DNA of 49,693 bases from an uncultured Cytophagales bacterium (lineage in GTDB: Bacteria; Bacteroidota; Bacteroidia; Cytophagales; Bernardetiaceae). Each line of letters starts with the position of its first letter. Positions within the stretch are counted from its first letter, which is position 1. The notes beneath the pieces were generated by a model. It saw nothing but the letters and a program-made list of their open reading frames with translations, was not told the DNA's origin and ran no database searches. The position numbers were made by a program, and so were the translations under genes. The stretch spans positions 1 through 49,693 of the forward strand of contig CAKZOK010000114.1 of NCBI GenBank assembly GCA_937136415.1. Reading direction: 5' to 3'. Below, in pieces: positions 17,061 through 26,300 of the stretch.

Positions 17061-18317
17061 TTATTCGTAGCGTAAAGATTCAATAGGGTCTAAATTAGAA
17101 GCTTTGTAAGCAGGATAAACACCAGCAGCCAGCCCAACAAAAATACAAATTATGATTCCTATAAACATCCAGAGCCAAGGAATAATAAATTTGGCATCTG
17201 CACTTCCTATAAATTTGGCTACAATATTTCCTAATGAAATACCTAAAAAAATGCCAAATAAACCACCTAACAAACAAATAACGATTGCTTCAATCAAAAA
17301 TTGTCCTCTAATTTGTTTGGCAGATGCTCCGATTGCTTTTCTGATTCCTATTTCTCTTGTTCGTTCGGTTACCGAAACAAGCATAATATTCATTAATCCG
17401 ATAGACGCTCCCAATAATGTTAGGAAACCTATCCCAGCACCTCCTAAACGCAATATTCCTGTTGTTTCTCCTAAAGAAGAAGACAAAGCATCACTATTAG
17501 AAACTTCAAAAGATGCCTTTTGTGTAAGTTTATCTCCCCTAATTATTCGCATAAGCCCTGTTGCTTCTCCCATTAAAGCCTCTATTTGCATTGAGTTTTG
17601 GACACCCACTGTGATTGTATAAGTCAGTTGTCTATCATTTCCTAAAATATTTGCCATTGGTAGAGGAATCAAAACACTTCTGTCGGTACTTGATGCGCTA
17701 CCTACTCCCCCTTTTCCCTCTAAAAGTCCAATAACTGTAAAGCCATATCCTTTTACTACAATTCGTTTTCCGATAGGCGAATTTTCTTTAAAGAGAGTTT
17801 CTTTGAGTTCTTTTCCAATAAGAGCAAATTGGCTTCCTCTCTGAATATCTAAAGTTGTAAAGCCTCTACCTTCTTGAATATTTAATCCCTTTACTAGATT
17901 ATAATTTTCGTCAATTCCGATTACAGCAGAGTTTGGATTTGTTTTTTCTGATTGATATTTTACTTCTGTACCAAACCCAACATTGGTATAAATAGTAACA
18001 GCATCTTGTGGACTTACATTTTGACTAAAACGCTTTTCAAACTCCATAACTTCGTTATATTTCAATGGGCTTTCTATTTTTTCTACGATACCACGCCTAC
18101 GAGAACGCATATTATTATCTTTATTTTTGACATCAAAAGAGTTGGCACCCAAGTCGGAAAGACCAGAAGCAATATTTTGTTCGATACCATCAATGGCAGT
18201 CAAAATTCCCACCAAAGCAGTAATTCCGATAGCAATCAGAGAAATAGTAAGAAGAGAACGCAACCAATTATCACGAGTAGCACGCAAGGCTTCGGCAGTA
18301 TTTTGGGCAAGATTCAT
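17061..18317 (-). CDS. ABC transporter permease, MacB/FtsX type
   Basis: 418 residues. One N-terminal transmembrane span (about 20-42, SLLTISLIAIGITALVGILT) is followed by a periplasmic MacB core domain (about 45-270) and three C-terminal spans in an FtsX domain (about 288-400), with VTERTREIGIRKAIGASAKQ between the first two, the diagnostic loop of the family. Such permeases move hydrophobic substrates or peptides or transmit force across the membrane rather than import. No ATPase gene is adjacent, so the partner must be elsewhere. The C-terminus YPAYKASNLDPIESLRYE is complete, so the protein is not truncated. Confidence 0.9.
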   Translation of the reverse strand: MNLAQNTAEALRATRDNWLRSLLTISLIAIGITALVGILTAIDGIEQNIASGLSDLGANSFDVKNKDNNMRSRRRGIVEKIESPLKYNEVMEFEKRFSQNVSPQDAVTIYTNVGFGTEVKYQSEKTNPNSAVIGIDENYNLVKGLNIQEGRGFTTLDIQRGSQFALIGKELKETLFKENSPIGKRIVVKGYGFTVIGLLEGKGGVGSASSTDRSVLIPLPMANILGNDRQLTYTITVGVQNSMQIEALMGEATGLMRIIRGDKLTQKASFEVSNSDALSSSLGETTGILRLGGAGIGFLTLLGASIGLMNIMLVSVTERTREIGIRKAIGASAKQIRGQFLIEAIVICLLGGLFGIFLGISLGNIVAKFIGSADAKFIIPWLWMFIGIIICIFVGLAAGVYPAYKASNLDPIESLRYE

Positions 18318-18446
18318 AAATTATTCAAAACAGTTTTGTAGATTAATAATGCTATTACTAAGATAGTATTCTATTAGTTTGAATAAAGTTGATTTATTAC
18401 AATTAATCATAATTTTTGGTGATTTGTAAAAGAAATTGATTCAATT

Positions 18447-19166
18447 TTATTTGAATAGATTATATTTTAGGATACAATAAATGGCTCTAAATCCATCTTT
18501 CCAAGTTATTTTTTTTCCTTCTTTATAGGTTCTTCTTGTGTAAGAAATCGGAATTTCGGTAATTCTTATTTGAGGGATTTTAGAAATTTTGGCTGTTATT
18601 TCTGGCTCAAAACCAAACCCTTTTTCTTTTAAATCTATAGACTGAATCATTTTGGTATTAAAAACTTTATAGCAAGTTTCCATATCTGTTACGTCAAAAG
18701 AAGTAAATAGATTTGATAAAAAAGTTAAAAATTTATTTCCCATTGTGTGCCAACAAAAAAAAATAGTATCATTATTTTTTATAAACCTAGAGCCATAAAC
18801 TACGTCAGTCAAATTATCAATAATAGGTTGTAATAAAATATTATATTCATTGGGGTTGTATTCCAAATCAGCATCTTGAATAATGAGAAATTCTCCCAAA
18901 GCATTTTTTATTCCTGTCTGTAAAGCTGCTCCTTTTCCTTTGTTTGTTTGATGATAAAAATAAGAAATAGGCAAATCAGTGTTTTCAGAAATATATTTTT
19001 TGATGACAAGTTCTGTTTTGTCAGTAGAGCAATCATTTACTATAATTATTTCTTTTTTTATATTGTTTGTTAAAACAACATTTTTTAACTTATTGAGTAA
19101 CAAACAAATTGTTTTTTCTTCGTTGTAGGTAGGGATTATTATAGAAAGAGTATGTAGTACAGACAT
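18447..19166 (-). CDS. Family 2 glycosyltransferase (dolichyl-phosphate sugar transferase-like)
   Basis: 239 residues, GT-A fold. LSIIIPTYNEEKTI opens the domain; VNDCSTDKT and IQDADLEYNP (the DxD-type metal site) are in place. TNKGKGAALQTG and the later VYGSRFIKNND match the DPM1/GtrB-like branch that makes polyprenyl-phosphate sugars. No C-terminal membrane spans, as in the short soluble form. The likely role is supplying a lipid-linked sugar for glycan assembly; the sugar is unknown. It lies 129 bases upstream of the MacB-like gene and 52 bases after mscS on the same strand. Confidence 0.86.
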   Translation of the reverse strand: MSVLHTLSIIIPTYNEEKTICLLLNKLKNVVLTNNIKKEIIIVNDCSTDKTELVIKKYISENTDLPISYFYHQTNKGKGAALQTGIKNALGEFLIIQDADLEYNPNEYNILLQPIIDNLTDVVYGSRFIKNNDTIFFCWHTMGNKFLTFLSNLFTSFDVTDMETCYKVFNTKMIQSIDLKEKGFGFEPEITAKISKIPQIRITEIPISYTRRTYKEGKKITWKDGFRAIYCILKYNLFK

Positions 19167-19218
19167 ATTTTTAGCCTTTGATTGCTAAGAAGTAATTATG
19201 AATCTAAGTCATTTATAT

Positions 19219-20163
19219 TTAGTTTTTGTTGTTGTCCATTTTATCTAATTTGTCCAAAATGGCAATTTGTTGGGTAAGATTTTCGCCTCCTTTTATTCCA
19301 AAATCTAAAGTACGAATAGGAAATGGAATGGTAATATCGTGGGCATCAAATGCTTTTTTTATTGCAATACCAGCTCTAGTATAAGCTCTATGATAAGCAG
19401 GCTGATGGCATTTATCAATCCAAAAACGCACTATAAAATTAACAGAGCTATCCCCAAAACCATCAAAATCTATACGCACATCAGTAAAATCATTTCGTGT
19501 TATTTCCAAAGCACGAATTGTTTCATATAATAATTTTTCTACTTTTTCTATATCATCTCCATAAGAAATTCCGACAGGCACATTTACCCTACGATGATTC
19601 AGACGGTTATAATTCAATAATGGATTCTGAAATACTTCTTTTGAAGGAATAATAACATATTGTCCATCAAAACTTTCGATATCAATGGCTCGCAGCCCTA
19701 TTTTTTTGACATAACCAATATAATCATTTGTCTGAATGAGGTCATTGATTTGTAGAGGTTTTTGGACAGCAATAAAAATTCCTGAAATAAAATTAGTAGC
19801 CAAATCTTGAAAGGCAAAACTAAGGGCAAGACCAATCACACCAGCACCAGCAAGCAAAGAAGTAACTGTTTTGTCTAGGTTAAGAACTCCCAATGCAACA
19901 AAAGTACCCACCAACATAATACTATAAAATATAATTTGAGTGGCTAATTCTAATACATTTTTGTTATCCACCCAACGAGAAAGCGCACGATTAATGCCTA
20001 TTTTTATGGTCTTTGCCAAAAAATAAAATACAATCAATACAATGATTGCTAATAAAAAATTGGGAAGCATCGAAACCAGTATTTCAAACCAGCCTAGTAA
20101 TTTTGTGGATAGGGCTTTATAGCCTTTGTGTAATAAGTCGAGTTGGTTGTCTAATTCGTTCAT
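19219..20163 (-). CDS. Small-conductance mechanosensitive channel (MscS family)
   Basis: 314 residues, inner membrane. Spans at about 33-52, 74-95 and 98-125; the third, rich in Gly and Ala (SLLAGAGVIGLALSFAFQDL), is the pore-lining TM3. It is followed by the MscS beta domain (IQTNDYIGYVKKIGLRAIDIESFDGQ, here NDYIGYVKKIGLRAIDI) and the alpha/beta cage domain. The channel releases solutes during hypo-osmotic shock. The gene starts 17 bases after the stop of a small lipoprotein gene, so the two are very likely co-transcribed. Confidence 0.92.
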   Translation of the reverse strand: MNELDNQLDLLHKGYKALSTKLLGWFEILVSMLPNFLLAIIVLIVFYFLAKTIKIGINRALSRWVDNKNVLELATQIIFYSIMLVGTFVALGVLNLDKTVTSLLAGAGVIGLALSFAFQDLATNFISGIFIAVQKPLQINDLIQTNDYIGYVKKIGLRAIDIESFDGQYVIIPSKEVFQNPLLNYNRLNHRRVNVPVGISYGDDIEKVEKLLYETIRALEITRNDFTDVRIDFDGFGDSSVNFIVRFWIDKCHQPAYHRAYTRAGIAIKKAFDAHDITIPFPIRTLDFGIKGGENLTQQIAILDKLDKMDNNKN

Positions 20164-20180
20164 TGAAAATTATTATCTAT

Positions 20181-20462
20181 TTATTTTTTACGTTTTTTTC
20201 TTGTTTTTTTTGAGCGTTTTATGTGTTTTTGAGCTTCTTTTCTTCTCTGTCTGTCCGATTTTACTTGAAGGTCTTTTTCTTGTTGTTCCATTCTTTCTTT
20301 TAAAGTCATTTCTCCAAAAATAATTTTTGGGTCAGAATCTCTATATGTAGGGCAGTCAGAGCGTTTTGAACCTGCACAACCTGACAAAATAGATGACAAG
20401 ACGAACAAAGCAACAAATATAAATGAAAATAGAGAATATTTTTTTGATAAATTGATTTTCAT
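20181..20462 (-). CDS. Small lipoprotein with a basic tail, unknown function
   Basis: 93 residues. A lipoprotein signal ends in the lipobox LSGC (Cys29), so the mature chain is about 65 residues anchored in a membrane. After CAGSKRSDCPTYRDSDP comes a highly charged helix and a strongly basic end (KRSKKTRKKRKK). Similar short lipoproteins with a C-(x)n-CPTY start are frequent in Bacteroidota, with no assigned function. It precedes mscS by 17 bases and shares its promoter box at 20499. Confidence 0.7.
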   Translation of the reverse strand: MKINLSKKYSLFSFIFVALFVLSSILSGCAGSKRSDCPTYRDSDPKIIFGEMTLKERMEQQEKDLQVKSDRQRRKEAQKHIKRSKKTRKKRKK

Positions 20463-20498
20463 AGAAATTGATTAAATTAATTTTAAATCATTGAAACA

Positions 20499-20506
20499 CA
20501 AAGATA
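20499..20506 (-). promoter_or_regulatory. -7 promoter box TATCTTTG for the lipoprotein-mscS pair
   Basis: On the minus strand TATCTTTG fits TAnnTTTG and lies 37 bases before the ATG of the lipoprotein gene at 20462. The same box occurs before adenine deaminase (49236-49243). The -33 element is weak. Confidence 0.42.
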
Positions 20507-20564
20507 TAAACAAAAATAAATGAATGGATAATTTAATGAAAAGATTAATAAAAGATAAGTAATT

Positions 20565-21536
20565 TTATTTTTGAATCAAAATTTGTATAGACTGAATATT
20601 TAATGGAAACTCCATCAAAACATGCAGCATACTCAAAAAATAAAGTGTCAGAATACCTATCTCAAAATCATAAAAATAAATACCCAAGGCAATCAACCAA
20701 AGCAAAATAGCTAAACCAAATCGTAATTTATTTATTTTATGCCAAGCAATAATATGTACTTTCGAAAACCAATTTAGATAATGATAAGTGTAGGCAAAGG
20801 CAACAAAACGCTGAATCTGAATAGCAAAAGGAGATTCAAAAATAATTTGATGGTTTGTTTTATTGAATAATGTGCCATCAAAAATTGTAATTAATGTTTT
20901 ATTAAGTGTATCAAAACCACTTAGAATATAATTGTATTTGATATTTTCAGACAAAGGAAATGAAGAAATAGGCAGAATAAAAAAACTTATTGCACAAATA
21001 ATAAAAGTAGTAAAGCAGATTTTTGACCAAAGAGTCGGTTTTTTTTTGATTCCTACCAGCATAAAAAATCCTGTAAAAGCAAAAACATGAATAAGAGAGG
21101 GAAGCAGAAGACCAACAAAAAATAAATAATAAAATTGGTTTCTAAATAAATAAATTCCTAAGAAAGACAACATAAAAAGGAATATTTTTGCTCTCCAATC
21201 GTTGAGAAAGATAGCCGAAAAAGCAGCTACAAACGCTAAAAAAATAAAATGAATAGCATATTTTGGCTCAAAAAATGAAATCCATAAATTTATATCAACA
21301 CCTAAACGATACAAAATATAATTTGTTGAGATGATGATAGCACACAGAAAAATAATGACTAATTCGGAGCTTGCAGAAGAAGTAAAATATTTTTTTTCAT
21401 GCAACCAAGCAAGTTCGGTTAAATAATGAAGTGGACCTAAAATAGTGTAGCTAAACAAGAAAAGTTCGAAGGGAATCAAAAATGCAGCTATGCAAGAGAG
21501 TAAAATCAATAAAATATGAAACTGGTCAGTTTTCAA
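20565..21536 (-). CDS. Integral membrane protein of unknown function with recurring histidines
   Basis: 323 residues, about eight to nine hydrophobic spans and almost no soluble part. I do not recognise the family with confidence. Polar residues stand out at span edges: GPLHYLTELAWLHEKKYF near residue 34, FVGLLLPSLIHVFAF near 140, HYLNWFSKVHIIAWHK near 248, and LHVLMEFPLNI near 305. Clustered His, Trp and Glu of this kind suggest a membrane metal site such as those of Brp/Blh-like or desaturase-like enzymes, but this is inference. It is separated from the peroxiredoxin gene upstream by a terminator and from the lipoprotein gene downstream by 102 bases. Confidence 0.72.
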   Translation of the reverse strand: MKTDQFHILLILLSCIAAFLIPFELFLFSYTILGPLHYLTELAWLHEKKYFTSSASSELVIIFLCAIIISTNYILYRLGVDINLWISFFEPKYAIHFIFLAFVAAFSAIFLNDWRAKIFLFMLSFLGIYLFRNQFYYLFFVGLLLPSLIHVFAFTGFFMLVGIKKKPTLWSKICFTTFIICAISFFILPISSFPLSENIKYNYILSGFDTLNKTLITIFDGTLFNKTNHQIIFESPFAIQIQRFVAFAYTYHYLNWFSKVHIIAWHKINKLRFGLAILLWLIALGIYFYDFEIGILTLYFLSMLHVLMEFPLNIQSIQILIQK

Positions 21537-21571
21537 AGGTTGCTAGATTAATAAAAGAATTTGTAAAATAA

Positions 21572-21616
21572 AAAAATCCTAACTTGTCCGAAAGGTAAAG
21601 TTAGGATTTTTAATGT
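21572..21616 (-). terminator. Intrinsic terminator after the AhpC-type peroxiredoxin
   Basis: A 14-bp stem (21572-21585 and 21598-21611) with AAAATCCTAACTT arms, and T tracts on either strand. It lies 23 bases after the stop of the peroxiredoxin gene on the minus strand. Confidence 0.8.
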
Positions 21617-21633
21617 ATTTGAATAAATACTAA

Positions 21634-22263
21634 TTATTTTTTGCCTAAATAATTTGAAACACCTTCTCTAGTTGCTTGCATTGCTTCTTTTCCTTCTTCC
21701 CAGTTTGCAGGACAAACCTCACCATGTTTCTCAACATAACGAAGTGCATCTACCAAACGAACATACTCGTCAATATTACGCCCCAAAGGAAAATCATTAA
21801 TAGAAATATGCTTAACAATTCCTTCTTTGTCAATTAGATATGTTCCACGAAGACAAATAGGTGCGCCTTCAAAAATAAGGTTATTTCTATCGTCGTATGT
21901 ATAATCTCCACCCAAAACGCCATAATTTGTAGCGATTGTTTTGGCAGTGTCAGCTACCATTGGAAAAGTAACCCCTTCAATTCCACCTTTGTTTTTAGGA
22001 GTCATAAGCCAAGCAAGGTGCGTTTCTTCTGTATCTGTCGAACAACCTACAACAGCCGTATCTTTAGATTCGAAAACAGATAATTTTTCTTGAAAAGCTA
22101 AAATTTCTGTTGGACAAACAAATGTAAAATCTTTAGGATAAAAGAAAAGAATTACATTTTTTTTGCCAATATATTGGTCTAATGAAAAGTCGTTAATGAT
22201 TTCTTCGCCTTCAATTACAGCAGGAGCAGAAAAACGAGGCGCAGGTTTATTCACTAAATTCAT
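21634..22263 (-). CDS. Typical 2-Cys peroxiredoxin (AhpC/Prx1 type)
   Basis: 209 residues, cytoplasmic. The peroxidatic cysteine is C50 in YPKDFTFVCPTE and the resolving cysteine is C184 in GEVCPANW, the typical 2-Cys arrangement in which the two act across a dimer. It reduces hydrogen peroxide, organic peroxides and peroxynitrite using thioredoxin or AhpF. A middle stretch HLAWLMTPKNKGGIEG and GVLGGDYTYDDRNNL differs a little from the standard Prx1 sequence and widens the spacing between the two cysteines. It is divergent from a second peroxiredoxin at 22514. Confidence 0.93.
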   Translation of the reverse strand: MNLVNKPAPRFSAPAVIEGEEIINDFSLDQYIGKKNVILFFYPKDFTFVCPTEILAFQEKLSVFESKDTAVVGCSTDTEETHLAWLMTPKNKGGIEGVTFPMVADTAKTIATNYGVLGGDYTYDDRNNLIFEGAPICLRGTYLIDKEGIVKHISINDFPLGRNIDEYVRLVDALRYVEKHGEVCPANWEEGKEAMQATREGVSNYLGKK

Positions 22264-22513
22264 AGTATATAGTTTCTTTTTTTAAATGGTAAAAATTAGT
22301 TTTTCTAAAACTAAAATGTAAAATTAATGACTTTGAGTTAAGAAAAAAAATAATTTGGAAAATAACTCATTTACATAAAGTTATTCTATCCAAAAAAGTT
22401 TTGATTTTTTAGATAAATGTAAAAAGTATTTGTTTTTAAACTAATTACTAACAAACCAGTTTTGATAATTGAAAATAATTAATTTATAATTTAACAATTA
22501 AGAAAACGTATTT

Positions 22514-22966
22514 ATGGGACTAAAAGTTGGAGAAAAAGCACCAAATTTTACTTTAGATTCTACTTCGGGTAAAGAATTTACACTCTATGATTTGGGCGAC
22601 GAGCCGTGTATTATTTATTTTTATCCTAAAGATTTTACAAGTGTTTGCACTGAGCAAGCCTGTTCGTTTAGAGATGAGTTTGGTGCATTTAGAGATTTGG
22701 GGGTTACTGTTATTGGAATCAGTAAAGACGACATCGAAACGCACCACCGTTTTAAAAAAGAATATAATTTACCTTTTGAGCTTTTGGCAGATACACAAGG
22801 AAAAGTCGCCAAACTTTATGATTCTTTGTTGCCTATTGTAGCTATTCCAAAGAGAAATACTTTTGTTTTGGCTGGTGATAAAACAATTATGGATATTCAA
22901 AGCGACCTTACTTCAGGCAAATCTAAAATTAGAGAAGTAGTAGAAAATCTAACAAAGAAATTTTAG
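22514..22966 (+). CDS. bcp: Peroxiredoxin Q / bacterioferritin comigratory protein type
   Basis: 150 residues, cytoplasmic, one AhpC/TSA domain. The motif DFTSVCTEQACSFRDE gives a peroxidatic C45 and a resolving C50 five residues later, the pattern of the BCP/PrxQ subfamily. It is a thioredoxin-dependent thiol peroxidase, often active on organic peroxides. It shares a 250-base AT-rich divergent region with the AhpC-type gene; a shared peroxide regulator is plausible, but no OxyR or PerR site was recognised. Confidence 0.92.
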   Translation: MGLKVGEKAPNFTLDSTSGKEFTLYDLGDEPCIIYFYPKDFTSVCTEQACSFRDEFGAFRDLGVTVIGISKDDIETHHRFKKEYNLPFELLADTQGKVAKLYDSLLPIVAIPKRNTFVLAGDKTIMDIQSDLTSGKSKIREVVENLTKKF

Positions 22967-23015
22967 ATGATAAAGAATAGTACCTCTAGTTTTTCAAACT
23001 ATGCACTTTTTCAAT

Positions 23016-23134
23016 AGAGTACTGGACATGAGTTAAAAAGTTGTTGGTGTTGCTACGCTAAAACACCAACGAACGGTGTTTTTCCCTGTTCTGTGACTCA
23101 CAGAACAGCAAATACATCAAGTGTCCAGTACTCT
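23016..23134. repeat. Composite inverted-repeat element with R1 and R2 cores
   Basis: About 119 bp bounded by a perfect 13-bp inverted repeat AGAGTACTGGACA (23016-23028) / TGTCCAGTACTCT (23122-23134). Inside are the R1-type hairpin GTTGGTGTT (23043-23051) / AACACCAAC (23062-23070) and a perfect 10-bp hairpin CTGTTCTGTG (23086-23095) / CACAGAACAG (23099-23108), which is the R2 core. It fills most of the gap 22967-23250; the remainder shows nothing recognisable. Confidence 0.72.
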
Positions 23135-23251
23135 ACTTTTTCAAACTTACCTATTCTTTTATAAAAAAGATGCAATTTATATAAGAAACAAATGAGTAGG
23201 GTTGAAGGAAATAATATTTTTTAAGTTGTTTTTGTAATTTGAAGGCAACAA

Positions 23252-23294
23252 AAAAGACCTTTTACTTAGAAAAGTAAAAGGTCTTTTATTTTTA
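23252..23294. terminator. Bidirectional terminator between bcp and the CUB-repeat gene
   Basis: A perfect 16-bp stem AAAAGACCTTTTACTT (23252-23267) / AAGTAAAAGGTCTTTT (23272-23287) with a short AGAA loop and A/T tracts on both sides. It lies 24 bases from the stop of the minus-strand giant gene. Confidence 0.87.
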
Positions 23295-23310
23295 GATTAT
23301 TTTATTAATA

Positions 23311-26300
23311 TTATTGTTTGACAATCTTGACAACTTCTTTTCCTGTTTTGGTTGTCAGACTCAATATATAAACTCCAGCAGGCAAGTGTGTTAGTGAAAG
23401 TGTTTTTTCAATAACTTGTGAGCTTGGGATTTCAATCATTTTGTTCATCAATTCTACTCCTTTTGTATCATAGAGTTGAAGTGTGATTTCTTTTGAGTTT
23501 GGATAAAACATACGAACCGTAACATTGTCTAAAGTAGGGTTTGGATAGATTCCTAATAATCCTTTTTCAGTAGAAGTTACATTTTCTCTAACTAAATAAA
23601 TTACGTTTGAATAGCTTTCATCTCCATTTTGAGATACATCTTTCAAGCGATAATACATTTTTTGTTGAGGTTCTGTATGTAAAAACTCATAATTTGAAGG
23701 AGCTTGATTTGGTTCTTGTCTATTGATTTCAAAGAATGTGATTCCATCTACTGATGCTTCTAAAGAGAAATATTCTACATCTTTTTCCATTGCAGTTTCC
23801 CAGAAAATTCTATTTCCTTCATTTTCTACAACTCCATCAAATAATTTGAGTTCGATAGGCAGTGGGTCAAATTCTTCAATATAAAGAATAATATCATCAG
23901 CATCGGAACTTCCATCATAATTTGGACCATCAAACATTGCTTTTCCATCAATTTGAATATAATAAGTAATTCCAGCAGTCATGGCGATTGTCGGAACTTC
24001 AGAATATACATTAGGAATGGCAGGATTAGCATTATCATCACTACAAGCAATTTGATTAAGTATAGGTAATGCAGGGCAAGTTGCTGAGTTAGTATAAATG
24101 GCAATTTCAGAATCAAATAATCCTCCTGTTACAGGGTAGGTGTCATCTGTTCCTTGAGCAATTCTTACTAAATAATCGGCTGTTGCAGGAGGGGTAAATG
24201 CTGTCCAAATAGATTGTGCTACTTGGTTAGTAGCTCCTGTATAACAAGAACCACCTGTTTCGCCTACTTCTATTGTAGCACATTCGTTTGTAAACGGACC
24301 ATTATTTCCTAAGAAAACAGGTTGTGCATTACAGAAATCATCATAAGTTGGGTTACTGATAGAAATAGTTCCTAAAGAAACTGGGCAGCCATTTTGGTCA
24401 GTAATACGCACTGTATAATTTCCTGTTGCTACACCAACAAAGTCAGCGTCATTTCCTAGTGTAACACTTTGCGTATAAGCTACAGCATTTCCAGCATCTA
24501 ATAAATCTACTGTATAACTTGTATTTGCGCCTCCTTCTCTGTCTTGTTGGAATCTAGGCAGACCACCATCAATATCTGTGACACTAAAATCACCTTCACA
24601 ACTCACTGGTATAGTAGCTGTAATTTCTGGTAGTAATTTTAATTCAAAAGGAAACCAAAATGAACAACTATTTGCAAAAGATACTGGCGCACCTGCAATT
24701 CCTGTTGTAGCATAGACATTCCAAATCTGATTTTCTGCAAAGAAACTTCCATCATTAGTAAAGGTAAGTTGATTATTATCTACTCCACTCAAGTTACTTG
24801 TTACATAATCACTTGTTGTAAGATTGTCTGTAATAAAATCATTACGATCAGTAAAAGGTGTATTAGGATTGTCAGAATGGACAAAATAAAATCCTTCATC
24901 AGTTTCTCCACCAAAAGTATATGAGTTATCTACTGCACCAAAAGTAAGAGCATCGTTATAACAAATATAATTACTTCCAAAATTGGTATTTCCAGTACTT
25001 GAGAATACTTGATTTCCGAAGAAAGCATCACAATTTACAATATCACAGTTGGTTGGGTTATTTCCATTGATTGTACCTGCTGTAATATTAAATCCATTTT
25101 CAGTTTGGCTATAATCATCTACCATCATTACATAGAATTGTCCTTGGACAACTGGAAGCTCAGTAGAATAGACAGGGCCTCCAGCACCTTCTGATGGGTT
25201 CACACCAAATGTACTTAATCCTGTAACTCCTGTTATTGCTGAATAATTACATCGTACTGGTGAACCCATACCAGCATTATCTCCTGCTAAACAAGGTATC
25301 TCTCCATAGCTGTTAAATGGACCCCAAATAGCAAAATCATAATCATCTACAGGATCGATAGGATTAATATCAAAAACAAAATCTCCTGTTTCTGCAATTT
25401 CTAGGTAGAACCATTTTACGTTACTAAAATCAGCACAGCCATCATCTATACCATCATTTTTAGTTCCTCCTGACCCTGAACCTGTTGGAAAAGCATAGGT
25501 TAAGTCAGTACAAAGTGGAACAGCACCAATACAATCAACAGACTCTGGATCATCAGGGTCTGCACAAGAAATGTCAGCACTAAATCCATCTCTTGTATTG
25601 TTACCATTAGTTACAAATCGTACTGTAATACAACCAGAAGGGTCTTGAGATTTGATTGTAAAAGAACGACCATTGTCTCCATTATTAAATGTAAGGTCTG
25701 GCATACCTGCTTGAGTATCTGATAGCCACACCTCTATATCATCACCTGCTCTCAAATCTATATCAGTAAAAGTAAGTTGAAGAGCTTGACCTGGTTCAGG
25801 ACAAAGAGTAATTACTTCATCATAGTTATTAGAGTAATTGGCAGGGTATAAATCATGGCTTGTAAGTGTTCCACCACAATTATTATCTACATTTGGATCT
25901 GAAGTATCAAATACACAATTATCATCTATCGTTAGTGTTACTTCATCTGTAAAACTACAACCACCACTTACTGTTGATGTCCAACGGAAAACATAAGTTC
26001 CTGTAATCATTCCACTTACAACAGCATTTGGATTTAAGTCATTAGAAAAAGTAGGTGCGTTAGGCCCTGAAATCACTGTCCATTGCCCTCCTGTTGAGGT
26101 TTGTGCTTGTAGAGTAGCTTCTGTACCACAAATATTTCTATCAGAACCAGCCGAGAATAAAGTACGAACTAAATTACAAGTAGGGTCAAGTCTATCTCTA
26201 AGCTCTATTTCTAAAGGAGAATTAATGTTTACTAAACCAGTTAGAGTTACATTTTGAGGATTTGGCGCATATACTTGTGTAGTTTGCAAAACACCATTTA

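Noticed and set aside
17152..17622. 156-residue plus-strand ORF opposite the MacB-like permease
   Set aside because: Antisense to a conserved family member with complete motifs; a reading-frame shadow.
16038..21536. Minus-strand run of genes as one functional system
   Set aside because: Glycosyltransferase, permease, channel and lipoprotein genes have separate spacing and promoter boxes and no shared theme.
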